This document shows, piece by piece, positions 27,787 to 36,082 of a stretch of 64,000 bases of DNA (positions within the stretch are counted from its first letter, which is position 1; the number at the start of each line of letters is the position of its first letter). A program made the position numbers and the translations under genes. The DNA lies in contig BPJS01000001.1 of NCBI GenBank assembly GCA_026004735.1, forward strand, positions 4,668,859-4,732,858, given 5' to 3'. The DNA is from Isosphaeraceae bacterium. GTDB lineage: Bacteria > Planctomycetota > Planctomycetia > Isosphaerales > Isosphaeraceae. A model generated the notes under the pieces. It did no database searches and had not been told where the DNA came from. It was given only the letters and a program-made list of their open reading frames with translations.

Positions 27787-28539
27787 GTGACCGACTCGAT
27801 CGACTCAATCCAATGGGACCAGAACGAGACCCAGTCCCCAGGCAGCGGAGCTACGGCCCGCTATCCGCTGCTGGCCGCGATCCGAAGGCGGATCATCTCG
27901 GGCCTGATCTTTGCGCTGCCCGTGGCGATCACGATCTGGGTGGTCTATTGGTTGATTTCCACGATTCAGGCCGTGGTGCTGGATCCGGTCGCGTGGCTGG
28001 TCCGGTCGCTGGTGCGGCCCGAGCAGATCGAGGCGATGCCCGATTGGTGGCGGCGGTTCGTCTCGCCGCTGGCCGCGGGCATCCTGGTGCTCGTTTTTTT
28101 GTATTTTCTCGGCTACTTCGGGCGAACCCGACTGTATCGGGCTTTGGAGTGGGTGATCCTGCGGGTTCCGATCGTCACGGTGATCTACAAGGCGGTGCGA
28201 AGCGTGTTCGCGTCGCTGGACCAGCGGCGGCCGAGCGAAAAATTCAAGCGGGTGGTTTTGATTCCATTTCCGAATCGCGAGGCCATGGCGCCGGCCTTCG
28301 TCACCCGGGCCGTTGAGGAAACCGGCAGCGGGCGGAGGGTGCTGATCGTCTACGTGCCCTACGCGCCGTTGCCGACCCAGGGAATCCTGGTGGCCGTTCC
28401 CGAGGACCAGGTGGTGGATCTGGATTGGGACGTCAACCAGATGATGCAGGTGGTCATCTCGTTTGGCTTGTCGGCTCCGGCCACCATGCGAGCCGGCGCG
28501 GGCTGGGCTGGAGCGGCACCGGTCGGGTCAAAATCGTGA
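27787..28539 (+). CDS. DUF502 membrane protein
   Basis: A 250-residue protein with a GTG start after GGGAGG. The DUF502 layout is clear: a cytoplasmic stretch, two membrane helices (ISGLIFALPVAITIWVVYWL and a second at ILVLVFLYFLGYFGRTRLY), then a soluble C-terminal domain containing VPIVTVIYKAVRSVFASL and PNREAMAPAFVTRAVEE. Function of the family is not established. It is convergent with the kinase gene, whose stop is only 20 bp away. Confidence 0.85.
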   Translation: MTDSIDSIQWDQNETQSPGSGATARYPLLAAIRRRIISGLIFALPVAITIWVVYWLISTIQAVVLDPVAWLVRSLVRPEQIEAMPDWWRRFVSPLAAGILVLVFLYFLGYFGRTRLYRALEWVILRVPIVTVIYKAVRSVFASLDQRRPSEKFKRVVLIPFPNREAMAPAFVTRAVEETGSGRRVLIVYVPYAPLPTQGILVAVPEDQVVDLDWDVNQMMQVVISFGLSAPATMRAGAGWAGAAPVGSKS

Positions 28540-28559
28540 GCCGAGGTGCCGGATCAGGC

Positions 28560-30980
28560 TCATGGCGCGGACGGAGGCTGCCAGCCGCCCCATTGGTTGT
28601 AAAGCTGCTTAAGCAGCTCGTTCCAACCGGATTCGGACAGCGGCGGCGGGAAGAGATTGGGGCGGATCGGCCGCTGGGAGTTGAGGACGATCTTGAGCCG
28701 CCCCTCGATATCCACCTGGGCCACCCGCGCGTATTTCCAGAGTTGAAGGCTGGCCTCGTCAACTCGGACCGGACCCTCCGGGGCGTCGTCCCACGCAAGC
28801 CCCAGCAGCGCGCGGCGCACCGCGTCCGGCTCGACGCTCTGCGCCTTGGCCGCGGCTAAGGCCCAAAGCCTCACCCCGACATAAGCCGCCTCGGCCAGGT
28901 CGGTCGCCTCGACGGCGTAGCGGTCGTAGTATCGCCGCGAAAAGTCGCGAGCGGCTGGACGCGGCGAGTCGGGATCGGCAAAGAAGGATCGGGCCACGTA
29001 GTCGCCATCCGACGACCGGCCGCCCGTGTACTGCACCGCCGCGGCGTCGATCCGAAAGGCCAACGTGGGGATCGACTCGGCCGTGATGCTGGCGGCACGC
29101 AAGGCCAGAATCAGGGGAACATGCCCGTGCGGCGGCAGCGTGCTCAGGATCGCTGAAGGCCGCCGTGCCTCGATCTGCGCTACCAGCGGCTGGATCTGCT
29201 CGGGACTGAAGGCTGGCAACAGTTCATCGAAGACAATCTCGCCGCGCAGCTCCTCAACCCGGCTTCGAATCATCCGATGGACCGTGTGCGAGTACAGGTC
29301 GTCGGCTCCGACCAGGGCAAACCGCCGCCCCAGCGGACCATAGGCCCAGTTGACCGCCGGAAGGACCACCTGGTTGGGAAGCGACCCGGTCGAAAAGACG
29401 TAAGCCGACCGTTCCAGCCCCTCGGACGGCGCCGGATACACCAGCAGATGCTGCCGCTCCTCGACAACGTCGCGGAGGGCCTTGCGGGTCGCGGGGCTCC
29501 ACCCGCCAAACAGCGCCACGACTCGATCCTCGTCGATCAGCCGTCGGGCCTGGAGCGCGAACTGGGCGGGATTGGAGCCGCCGTCGCGGCGCAACGCCTC
29601 AACCCGCCGTCCGAGCACGCCACCCGCGCCATTCAACTCGTCGATCGCCAGCAAGGCGCCGCGGAGAGCCGGCTCCTCGGCCGGTCCCAGAGGCCCCGTG
29701 CGGGAATGGATCAGGCCGACGGCGATCGGCTGATCTGGCGACGCCGCCGGCCCGAGCGGCGCTGGCGTCTGGCCGGGATTTGGCGCGGCCGGGTTCGACC
29801 CCCGCATCCCCAGCCGATCGGCCGTCGGTCGGCGAGGGGCAAGCAGCAAGGCACTGGCGACAACCAGCCCAATCGCGACGAGCAGGCCGCCGAGCGCCAG
29901 CGGAATCACCAGCCAATCGCGCCGCGGCGCCGCCGGACGCGGACCTCGAATCGGCGCCGTGTGGTCGGTCAACTGGTCGACGACCACCGGCGGCCGCGCC
30001 GGCGGCGAGTAGGCGCGGCCCGCCGCGTCCGGGTCCTGGCCCACCAGCAACCGCTCCAAATCCGCGCGGAGCGCATCGACCGTCTGATAGCGTTCGCTCG
30101 GATCCTTGGCCAGAGCACACCGAATCACCTCGGCCACCGGCTCGGGAATCTCCGGCCGTAGTTCACGGGGATCGGCCACCGGGGCGTAGCAGTGCGCAAA
30201 CATCACCTGAGTCGCGCTGCCGGCTGTGTCGTAGGGGCCACAACCGGTCAGCAGGGCGTAGTAGGTCGCTCCTAGCGAATAAATGTCCGAGCGGGCATCG
30301 AGCGGCTGCTGCTGGCACTGCTCGGGCGACATAAACGACGGCGTCCCGACGACCTTATCGGTTGCCGTCAGGCTGCGGCTGTCCCCAGGCTCCTTGGCCA
30401 GACCGAAGTCGGTCAGCTTGATCTGGCCGTCGCGGGTGCGGAGGAGGTTGGCCGGTTTGATGTCGCGGTGGATCAATCCCTTGTCGTGGGCGGCGGCCAG
30501 ACCGCGGCAGGCCTGGATCGCCAGGCGGGTGGCCTCGGGCCAGGCGAGCGGGCCGTTCTCCAGGGCATCGGCCATGCTGCCGCCATCGACGTATTCCAAC
30601 ACCAGATAGTAGCCGCCCCGATACTTCTCGATGTCCAAGATGCGGACGACGTTGGGATGATCGAGCCGGGCAACGGCCCGAGCCTCGCGGAGCAGCCGCG
30701 CCCCGGCCTTGGGATCGGCCAACAACCGCGCCGGCAGGAGCTTGATGGCCACGTCCCGATGGAGAATCTCGTCGGTCGCCTGGTAGACGACGCCCATGCC
30801 GCCTTGGCCGATCACGCGGTTGAGCCGGAAATTGCCGAGCTTGCGTTCGACGCCGATCCCCAAATCGTCCAGGCCGGGTGGGGCCAGGGCGGGGTCGACG
30901 CTGGGCGCTTCCAGGATCCGGGTCGGGTCATTCTCCTCGGGCAGTGAGGGGTGAGGGCTAAGCTCGTCGATCTCGGCCAC
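28560..30980 (-). CDS. Transmembrane Ser/Thr protein kinase with UrtA-like sensor domain
   Basis: An 806-residue fusion. Residues 51-310 are a Hanks-type kinase with all catalytic motifs: GQGGMG loop (58-63), ATP lysine K80, HRD at 171-173, DFG at 191-193 and an SPEQCQQQPLDARSDIYSLG segment. A single membrane helix (WLVIPLALGGLLVAIGLVV) spans about 356-380. Residues about 418-790 are a periplasmic-binding fold, close in pattern to UrtA/AmiC urea- and short-amide-binding proteins: IAVGLIHSRTGPLG, AIDELNGAGGVLGRR, ALFGGWSPATRKALRDV and YPAPSEGLE. The likely role is to sense an extracytoplasmic small ligand and phosphorylate cytoplasmic targets. Ligand and targets are unknown. Confidence 0.9.
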   Translation of the reverse strand: MAEIDELSPHPSLPEENDPTRILEAPSVDPALAPPGLDDLGIGVERKLGNFRLNRVIGQGGMGVVYQATDEILHRDVAIKLLPARLLADPKAGARLLREARAVARLDHPNVVRILDIEKYRGGYYLVLEYVDGGSMADALENGPLAWPEATRLAIQACRGLAAAHDKGLIHRDIKPANLLRTRDGQIKLTDFGLAKEPGDSRSLTATDKVVGTPSFMSPEQCQQQPLDARSDIYSLGATYYALLTGCGPYDTAGSATQVMFAHCYAPVADPRELRPEIPEPVAEVIRCALAKDPSERYQTVDALRADLERLLVGQDPDAAGRAYSPPARPPVVVDQLTDHTAPIRGPRPAAPRRDWLVIPLALGGLLVAIGLVVASALLLAPRRPTADRLGMRGSNPAAPNPGQTPAPLGPAASPDQPIAVGLIHSRTGPLGPAEEPALRGALLAIDELNGAGGVLGRRVEALRRDGGSNPAQFALQARRLIDEDRVVALFGGWSPATRKALRDVVEERQHLLVYPAPSEGLERSAYVFSTGSLPNQVVLPAVNWAYGPLGRRFALVGADDLYSHTVHRMIRSRVEELRGEIVFDELLPAFSPEQIQPLVAQIEARRPSAILSTLPPHGHVPLILALRAASITAESIPTLAFRIDAAAVQYTGGRSSDGDYVARSFFADPDSPRPAARDFSRRYYDRYAVEATDLAEAAYVGVRLWALAAAKAQSVEPDAVRRALLGLAWDDAPEGPVRVDEASLQLWKYARVAQVDIEGRLKIVLNSQRPIRPNLFPPPLSESGWNELLKQLYNQWGGWQPPSAP

Positions 30981-31149
30981 CGGGTCGGTTTCCTGGCGCA
31001 GGGCGGGGAGGTGTCGCCCTCATCGTATTCCGGGGTCGGCCGCCCTGTCCAATCGACGGCAAGCGCAGACCGGCCCACGCTTCGGCGGACGGCCTCGGCG
31101 CCCGCCCGCGGCCCGCCTGACCAACGACCCGACCAGGCCGCCCAGACGG

Positions 31150-32151
31150 TCAACCCGAGCGCACCGCCACAATCCGCACCGAGTCGTACTTCCGCCGCGC
31201 TGAGGCCCAGGCGGTTGTTGCCAGGAGTTGCCAGGCATTGGCCCCGCGGTGGGGCGATCCCAACACCGGGCGGCCATTGCTCAGGCCATCGGTCTTTCGA
31301 TCGTAGATCTCCCGAATGCTGGCTTCGCGGTGGATCCAGCGGGCGTTGAACTGACGGGTGTAGCCGCGGAACTGACACTCCAGCACCTTCAGCCCGAGGC
31401 CTTCGCTCAGCTCGCGGAGCGACCGCTCGGTAAAAAAATTGAGGTGACGCGGAACGTCCAGCCAAGGCCAGAGCAACCCCGACCGCCTCAGGCCTTCGGC
31501 GTCGTTGTTCGGCGTTTCGACGACCAGCAGCCCCCCTTCGGCCAGGAGGTCGGCCGCTTGCCCCAAGGCCCTCCGCGGCTCCCGCGTGTGCTCCAGAACG
31601 TGCGCCATGACCACACAATCAAACCGGCGCGATTGGACCTCAGGCGGGATCTCCTCGGCCGTGCCGGCGAACACCTGCGGAACCTGCCGCTGCGCGACCG
31701 CACACGCCTGCGGATCCGGCTCGACGCCCGTCACCTCATAGCCCAACCGTGCCAGCCGCCCGAGCAACCCGCCACTGCCACAACCGACGTCGCAGATCCG
31801 CGCGCCCGGCTTCAGCCGCGCCCGGAACCAGCCCTCGTCCAACTCAACCCCCCGATCGCAGAGCCAGGCCAGCTTCAGCCGCAGCCGGTCGACCCAGCGA
31901 CCCGCCCTCTCGCCGCGACGCGCGCCCGCCTCCGCGTGGGTGTAATAGTCCTCGACATCGTAAAAGTCCGCGATCTCGTTGGCCGCGGGACGAGGATCCA
32001 CCTGACCAAAACCACATCGCTCGCACCGACCGAGCTGATATCCCGGCGAGCGATCCGGGCGCCGCCAATCGCACGGAACCATCAACCACGGACGCAGCGC
32101 TCCACCGCAGACCAGGCAACCACCCAAGCAGCTTTGGTCGTTCGTTTCCAT
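31150..32151 (-). CDS. Class I SAM-dependent methyltransferase with zinc-ribbon N-terminus
   Basis: A 333-residue protein. Residues about 13-50 hold two Cys pairs (CLVCGG and CERCGFG) that would bind zinc, as in sugar C-methyltransferase-like enzymes. The Methyltransf_12/23 domain follows: motif I ICDVGCGSGGLLGRLARLG, the acidic VEPDP at the end of strand 2, then FDCVVMAHVLEHTREPRRAL and LLAEGGLLVVETPNN. Such proteins often modify polysaccharide or lipid precursors; the substrate is not identifiable. It is transcribed away from nothing obvious and seems to be a single gene. Confidence 0.8.
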   Translation of the reverse strand: METNDQSCLGGCLVCGGALRPWLMVPCDWRRPDRSPGYQLGRCERCGFGQVDPRPAANEIADFYDVEDYYTHAEAGARRGERAGRWVDRLRLKLAWLCDRGVELDEGWFRARLKPGARICDVGCGSGGLLGRLARLGYEVTGVEPDPQACAVAQRQVPQVFAGTAEEIPPEVQSRRFDCVVMAHVLEHTREPRRALGQAADLLAEGGLLVVETPNNDAEGLRRSGLLWPWLDVPRHLNFFTERSLRELSEGLGLKVLECQFRGYTRQFNARWIHREASIREIYDRKTDGLSNGRPVLGSPHRGANAWQLLATTAWASARRKYDSVRIVAVRSG

Positions 32152-32475
32152 CGCCAGGCCTCAACGGGGTAGGGGAGGGTTCGCGGCTTCGCTCCATCGG
32201 ATCGCCAACGAACCCAGCGACGTTTCCCCTCGTGCCACGGCCAACCGGCGACATGGAGCAGTCCGGCAGCGTGCCCAGAAGGGGTCTCCTCGGCATCAGC
32301 CGCGAGGAACGAGGCGCTCCTGATCCTCCGACGCCCGCGGAGTCGGAATCGCTCTTCCGATTGGACCCCGATTCTGAATCGCTCGGTTGTCACTCGACCG
32401 AAATGATTCTATCGGGTCGGCGGAACACGGGGCAGCAGAGACCCCCAGGTGGTGTGTGCCGCTGGCAAGGAGCGC
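32152..32475. other. Intergenic region, nothing recognised
   Basis: 324 bp between two minus-strand genes. It has slightly lower GC than the neighbouring genes. I see no RNA fold, repeat or credible ORF. Confidence 0.5.
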
Positions 32476-32934
32476 TCATTGCCGCCGGTTGACGCGCTGG
32501 CGCAGCCCCGCGCGCGCTGCTCCGCCGAGCCAGGGCGATTTCAGCCAGCGCCCCTGGCCGTCGATCCAGCGGGCCCCAAAATGCTCGCCCACTTCGATGA
32601 CGAGCAGCAGCGAAGCGACCAGATGAACCCCCGGATCCAGGCCGTCGGCCAGGGGTCCTGAAATCGCGGCGATGAACCCGCCCACGAGGCTCGTCACACC
32701 TAGGGCGTAGAGACCGATCAGCCAGGGACGCACCCGCCGACCAGCCGAGTCGGGCGACGCCAACCGGAGCGTCCAGAACAGCAGCGACGCCGCCGCCCCG
32801 ACCGCTAGGCTCGCGCCGACCATGCGAGTCGGAATCGGAAGCGATTCAACAAGCCCGATCACCGCCCCGACCAGCGCCGAGCTTGCCGATCCCAGGGCGA
32901 TGGCCCCCAATCGGCGACGCAAAGAGCGCACCAC
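32476..32934 (-). CDS. Small multi-pass membrane protein, 152 aa
   Basis: A 152-residue protein with a GTG start. About four hydrophobic segments are visible, including SASSALVGAVIGLV, VGASLAVGAAASLLFWTL, WLIGLYALGVTSLVGGFIAA and VHLVASLLLVIEVGEHF. The C-terminus is basic. No family recognised. It lies next to the left edge of the restriction-modification island but its codon use is like the chromosome's, so it is probably resident. Confidence 0.55.
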   Translation of the reverse strand: MVRSLRRRLGAIALGSASSALVGAVIGLVESLPIPTRMVGASLAVGAAASLLFWTLRLASPDSAGRRVRPWLIGLYALGVTSLVGGFIAAISGPLADGLDPGVHLVASLLLVIEVGEHFGARWIDGQGRWLKSPWLGGAARAGLRQRVNRRQ

Positions 32935-33253
32935 CGGACCCCATTGCTCCTTGACGGACTGCCCCCCCGACTTCGCGCCAGACTCCGAAGACCTCGTCCG
33001 ACCCGCTACCTCCCCCGGCCTGCCCGCTCACCCCTCAGCCCCCTGCCCGCCGCCCCGCCTCCCGCCCCGTTCTCCGTGGCCGGGGACGGAGCAAACGGCC
33101 AATTCTCGGAGCCGCACTTTGCCACATTGTGCCGTTTTACATCGACCGCAATACGATCGCCTCAGGGTGAAACCAGATACCGTCCCGATAAAGTTGCAGA
33201 CCGCGTGCCGGACAATTCTTGCGATCCCTCGTTACTCTCCTATTCGCGCTGCT
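32935..33253. other. Intergenic region at the left edge of the defence island, with G-quadruplex potential
   Basis: 319 bp. On the plus strand 33031-33068 carries six runs of three to five C separated by 1-4 nt, so the minus strand could form a G-quadruplex. GC drops to about 50-55 percent after about 33100, where the island begins. No integrase, IS end or terminal repeat seen. Confidence 0.5.
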
Positions 33254-36082
33254 TCAACGGACATCGCACGTCAGAAGGTCTCGAATACTGCCCGGCTTTT
33301 CGGCCACCGCAGCCGACCACCGCCCAAACCCACCATGCGCATTCACCGCCTGCGTCCATTCCTCCAAATACTGACGCTTGACCTGATCCTGCTCGTCGTT
33401 CTGCCCTTTCGTTTCCAGCACCAGCATGTTGCCATCCGTACGTCGCACCAGAAAATCCGGTCGATACTTACGCACCACGCCTCGATAGACGTACAGCACC
33501 TCAAAACCTAAGTGATCGTTCTTTACCCACGCGTCCACCACTTCGGACTCATCGAGAGCGAAGGCATCGGAAGCTTCCCAAGTACTGTCGTAGACGCAGA
33601 CATTGATGTGCGACTTCTTCGTGCGCTCGCACGGCTTGCCCGTGTACCAGGTGCGCATATCGCCCGTGGAGCGGATTGGGTGGTCGCGGTCGAAAACAGG
33701 CACAAGCCGCTCGCTGTTTGTGTTCCGCACCGCCGACCAGACGTGCTGAACGACGCGTGACATGTTGAGCGTGATGATGAGCCGGCGGCGCAGGTCGTCT
33801 TGGTTATACAAGGACGGCGTGATCGCGACGCGATCCGAAGTGATGAACTGCTCGACGATCTTCACCAGTTGCGCAAGCAGCACTTCGCGACTTCCCTGCC
33901 AGGTAGGCTTCATCTGGTCGAACACGTCGCGTGCGGTCTCAAAGATGATGCGCTGGGTTCGGAACTCCCGCGCCAGACGTGCCAGTTCGATGCGCTGGAT
34001 CTTCGTCACATCGGGCTTGCCCTCGAGCATCGGGGCTAGTTCCGCGATCTGCGCCGTCTGTGCGGCGTTCAGCTCCAGCGGGCGCACCTTCGACCAGTCG
34101 AGAGTCAGTGTCGGCTGGAACACGTGGTCGATGCGTACCATGTTCGGCCACTGGATGGCGAAGGCTGCTTTTGCCGGATCAGGTTCCACCGCTGTCTTTG
34201 GTTTTGGAGGAGGTGGCGGGCCGTCCTCGCTGCCTTCGTGCGGTAGGAAGGTAAACGGCACACCGAAGATGTTGACGTATTCGGGGTCGAACAACCCCGT
34301 TTCCGGATTGAGCTCGTAGCACGTGCGCCTCAAGCCCCGCCCCACTACCTGCTCACACAAAAGCTGCGAAGTAAATGCACGTAAACCCATGATGTGTGTT
34401 ACGGTCTTCGCATCCCAACCTTCGGAAAGCATCCCGACGGAAATGACGTTCTGGATCTTCTCGCCCGGCTGACCGACCTTGCCGACCGTGTCCACGGTTC
34501 GCCGCAGCAGTTCGGCCTGTTCTGCTTTGGTCCGTTTGGGCCCGATCGAGGTCTCATTCTCCTCGTCCGCCTCGCGTTCGTCGGCCTCGGGAGCCTCGAC
34601 GGCAACGGCCGGCTCGTCCTGCGCCTCCGCCTCGTCCAGCACCTTGGAATCGATGTGCAGCAGCCGTTCGGGGTCGCACAGTTCGTTGATAAGGATGCGC
34701 CGCGTGTCGAAGGCATGCTTGATCCGCGCTGCGGTCTCGGTGCGGTTGGCGACGGTAATCATCACTGGGGGCGTCGGCAGCCCGGCCGCCTTCCACGCCT
34801 TCCACGCCTCGCGCCAGTCATAACCCAGCAGGTAATAGGCGTTCAGCACCAGGTCAGGCAGCGGTTCCTCTGGCCGCGCCCGACGGTTCAAGTCGTCCTT
34901 CACTTCTGGGTCGTTATAGATGTGGTAAAGGCGCGACCTATACGTCATCGCGTTTGGTACGGCATCATCGCGCACCACCACCCGCGGCGTCTTCACCAGC
35001 CCCGATTCGATGGCGTCGTTCAGGCCGAAGTCGCTGACAATCCAACCGAAGAGCGCCTCTTCGGTGCTCTTTTTGCCTGATGGCGCAAAGGGCGTTGCGG
35101 AAAAGTCGTAGCACTTGAGGATCCCACGCGAGCGGTGCAGCCGGTCAAGACCCCCAATCCAGACCGTCGCTTCCTCGGCACTGTCCTTCAAGTCCCGCGC
35201 ACGCAGGTATTTACCCTGAGCCTCCCAGTTCACGCGCCAGGCGTGGTGCGCCTCGTCGTTGATGACGAGCAGGTTGCGTGCGCTAGACATCTCGCCCAGC
35301 ACGTCGCGTGTGTAGGCTTCGTCGCTTTTAACGCCGCGTTTGTCCACGCTGCGCCGCCTCTTTATCTGCTCTTCGCTCTCCCAGGCCAGCGCGTGCCAAT
35401 TGCGCACCAGCACCTTACCCTGGCGAAGCATGTCGAGTAGCGCCGACGGCACGATGTTAAACGCCTCGTAATAGTTCCCCGCACCCGCTGGTTCCAGCAC
35501 CGCGAGGCGGCTCTTGACGGTCAACCCCGGCGCGACCACGAGCACGTTCTTCGAGAACCGTGCATCCTGCGGATTGGCCACCTTGTTGAGGATATGCCAG
35601 GCGATCACCATCGCCATGACAATCGTCTTGCCCGATCCTGTGGCCATCTTGCAGCACTGGCGAACGAATGCGCCGCCGTCACCCACAATATCGATGCCCA
35701 CGCGCTCCGCAGCGGGTGCTTCCAACAGCCAGATCAGCGTCTCCACTGCTTCCAACTGGCAGAAGAAGAACCGACGCGCCTCGAACTCCTCGGGATCACG
35801 CCAGTGCTCGAGCAGCCGCTTGGTAATGCTGGTGACACCCGGATAGCCCGCCTCGCGCCACGCCTTGACGCGCGGGCGGATTCGATTGACCAGCGGAATC
35901 TCGACGAAGATGCCCGGGTCGTCGAAGGCCCGCGACTCCCCCGAAGCGACGACGTAACCCGCCGGCCGGCGCCCGTCCACGAGATCGAACGTTCGCGTCT
36001 CGCGGTCGTAGCGCCAGTGCCGCTGCGGCTCCTCGAACGGCGAGTTGATAATGAGACGGTCAATTGTGGTTGTGCTCCTCAC
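33254..36082 (-). CDS. res: Type III-like restriction endonuclease Res subunit (BPTD_3080-like)
   Basis: A 942-residue protein. Residues about 105-640 form an SF2 helicase: Walker A MATGSGKT at 146-153, DEAH box at 276-279 (LVINDEAHHAW) and motif VI with GMLSEGWDAKTVTHIMG and CEQVVGRGLRR. Residues about 480-520 are an acidic insert. The C-terminal domain has a PD-(D/E)xK nuclease core, YRPDFLVRRTDGNM then LVLETKG, so cleavage capacity looks intact. The GTG start at 36082 overlaps the stop of the ATPase gene by 4 nt. It would translocate or cleave DNA lacking methylation by the mod product. GC is about 55-60 percent by hand count of sample lines, below the flanks. Confidence 0.9.
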   Translation of the reverse strand: MRSTTTIDRLIINSPFEEPQRHWRYDRETRTFDLVDGRRPAGYVVASGESRAFDDPGIFVEIPLVNRIRPRVKAWREAGYPGVTSITKRLLEHWRDPEEFEARRFFFCQLEAVETLIWLLEAPAAERVGIDIVGDGGAFVRQCCKMATGSGKTIVMAMVIAWHILNKVANPQDARFSKNVLVVAPGLTVKSRLAVLEPAGAGNYYEAFNIVPSALLDMLRQGKVLVRNWHALAWESEEQIKRRRSVDKRGVKSDEAYTRDVLGEMSSARNLLVINDEAHHAWRVNWEAQGKYLRARDLKDSAEEATVWIGGLDRLHRSRGILKCYDFSATPFAPSGKKSTEEALFGWIVSDFGLNDAIESGLVKTPRVVVRDDAVPNAMTYRSRLYHIYNDPEVKDDLNRRARPEEPLPDLVLNAYYLLGYDWREAWKAWKAAGLPTPPVMITVANRTETAARIKHAFDTRRILINELCDPERLLHIDSKVLDEAEAQDEPAVAVEAPEADEREADEENETSIGPKRTKAEQAELLRRTVDTVGKVGQPGEKIQNVISVGMLSEGWDAKTVTHIMGLRAFTSQLLCEQVVGRGLRRTCYELNPETGLFDPEYVNIFGVPFTFLPHEGSEDGPPPPPKPKTAVEPDPAKAAFAIQWPNMVRIDHVFQPTLTLDWSKVRPLELNAAQTAQIAELAPMLEGKPDVTKIQRIELARLAREFRTQRIIFETARDVFDQMKPTWQGSREVLLAQLVKIVEQFITSDRVAITPSLYNQDDLRRRLIITLNMSRVVQHVWSAVRNTNSERLVPVFDRDHPIRSTGDMRTWYTGKPCERTKKSHINVCVYDSTWEASDAFALDESEVVDAWVKNDHLGFEVLYVYRGVVRKYRPDFLVRRTDGNMLVLETKGQNDEQDQVKRQYLEEWTQAVNAHGGFGRWSAAVAEKPGSIRDLLTCDVR

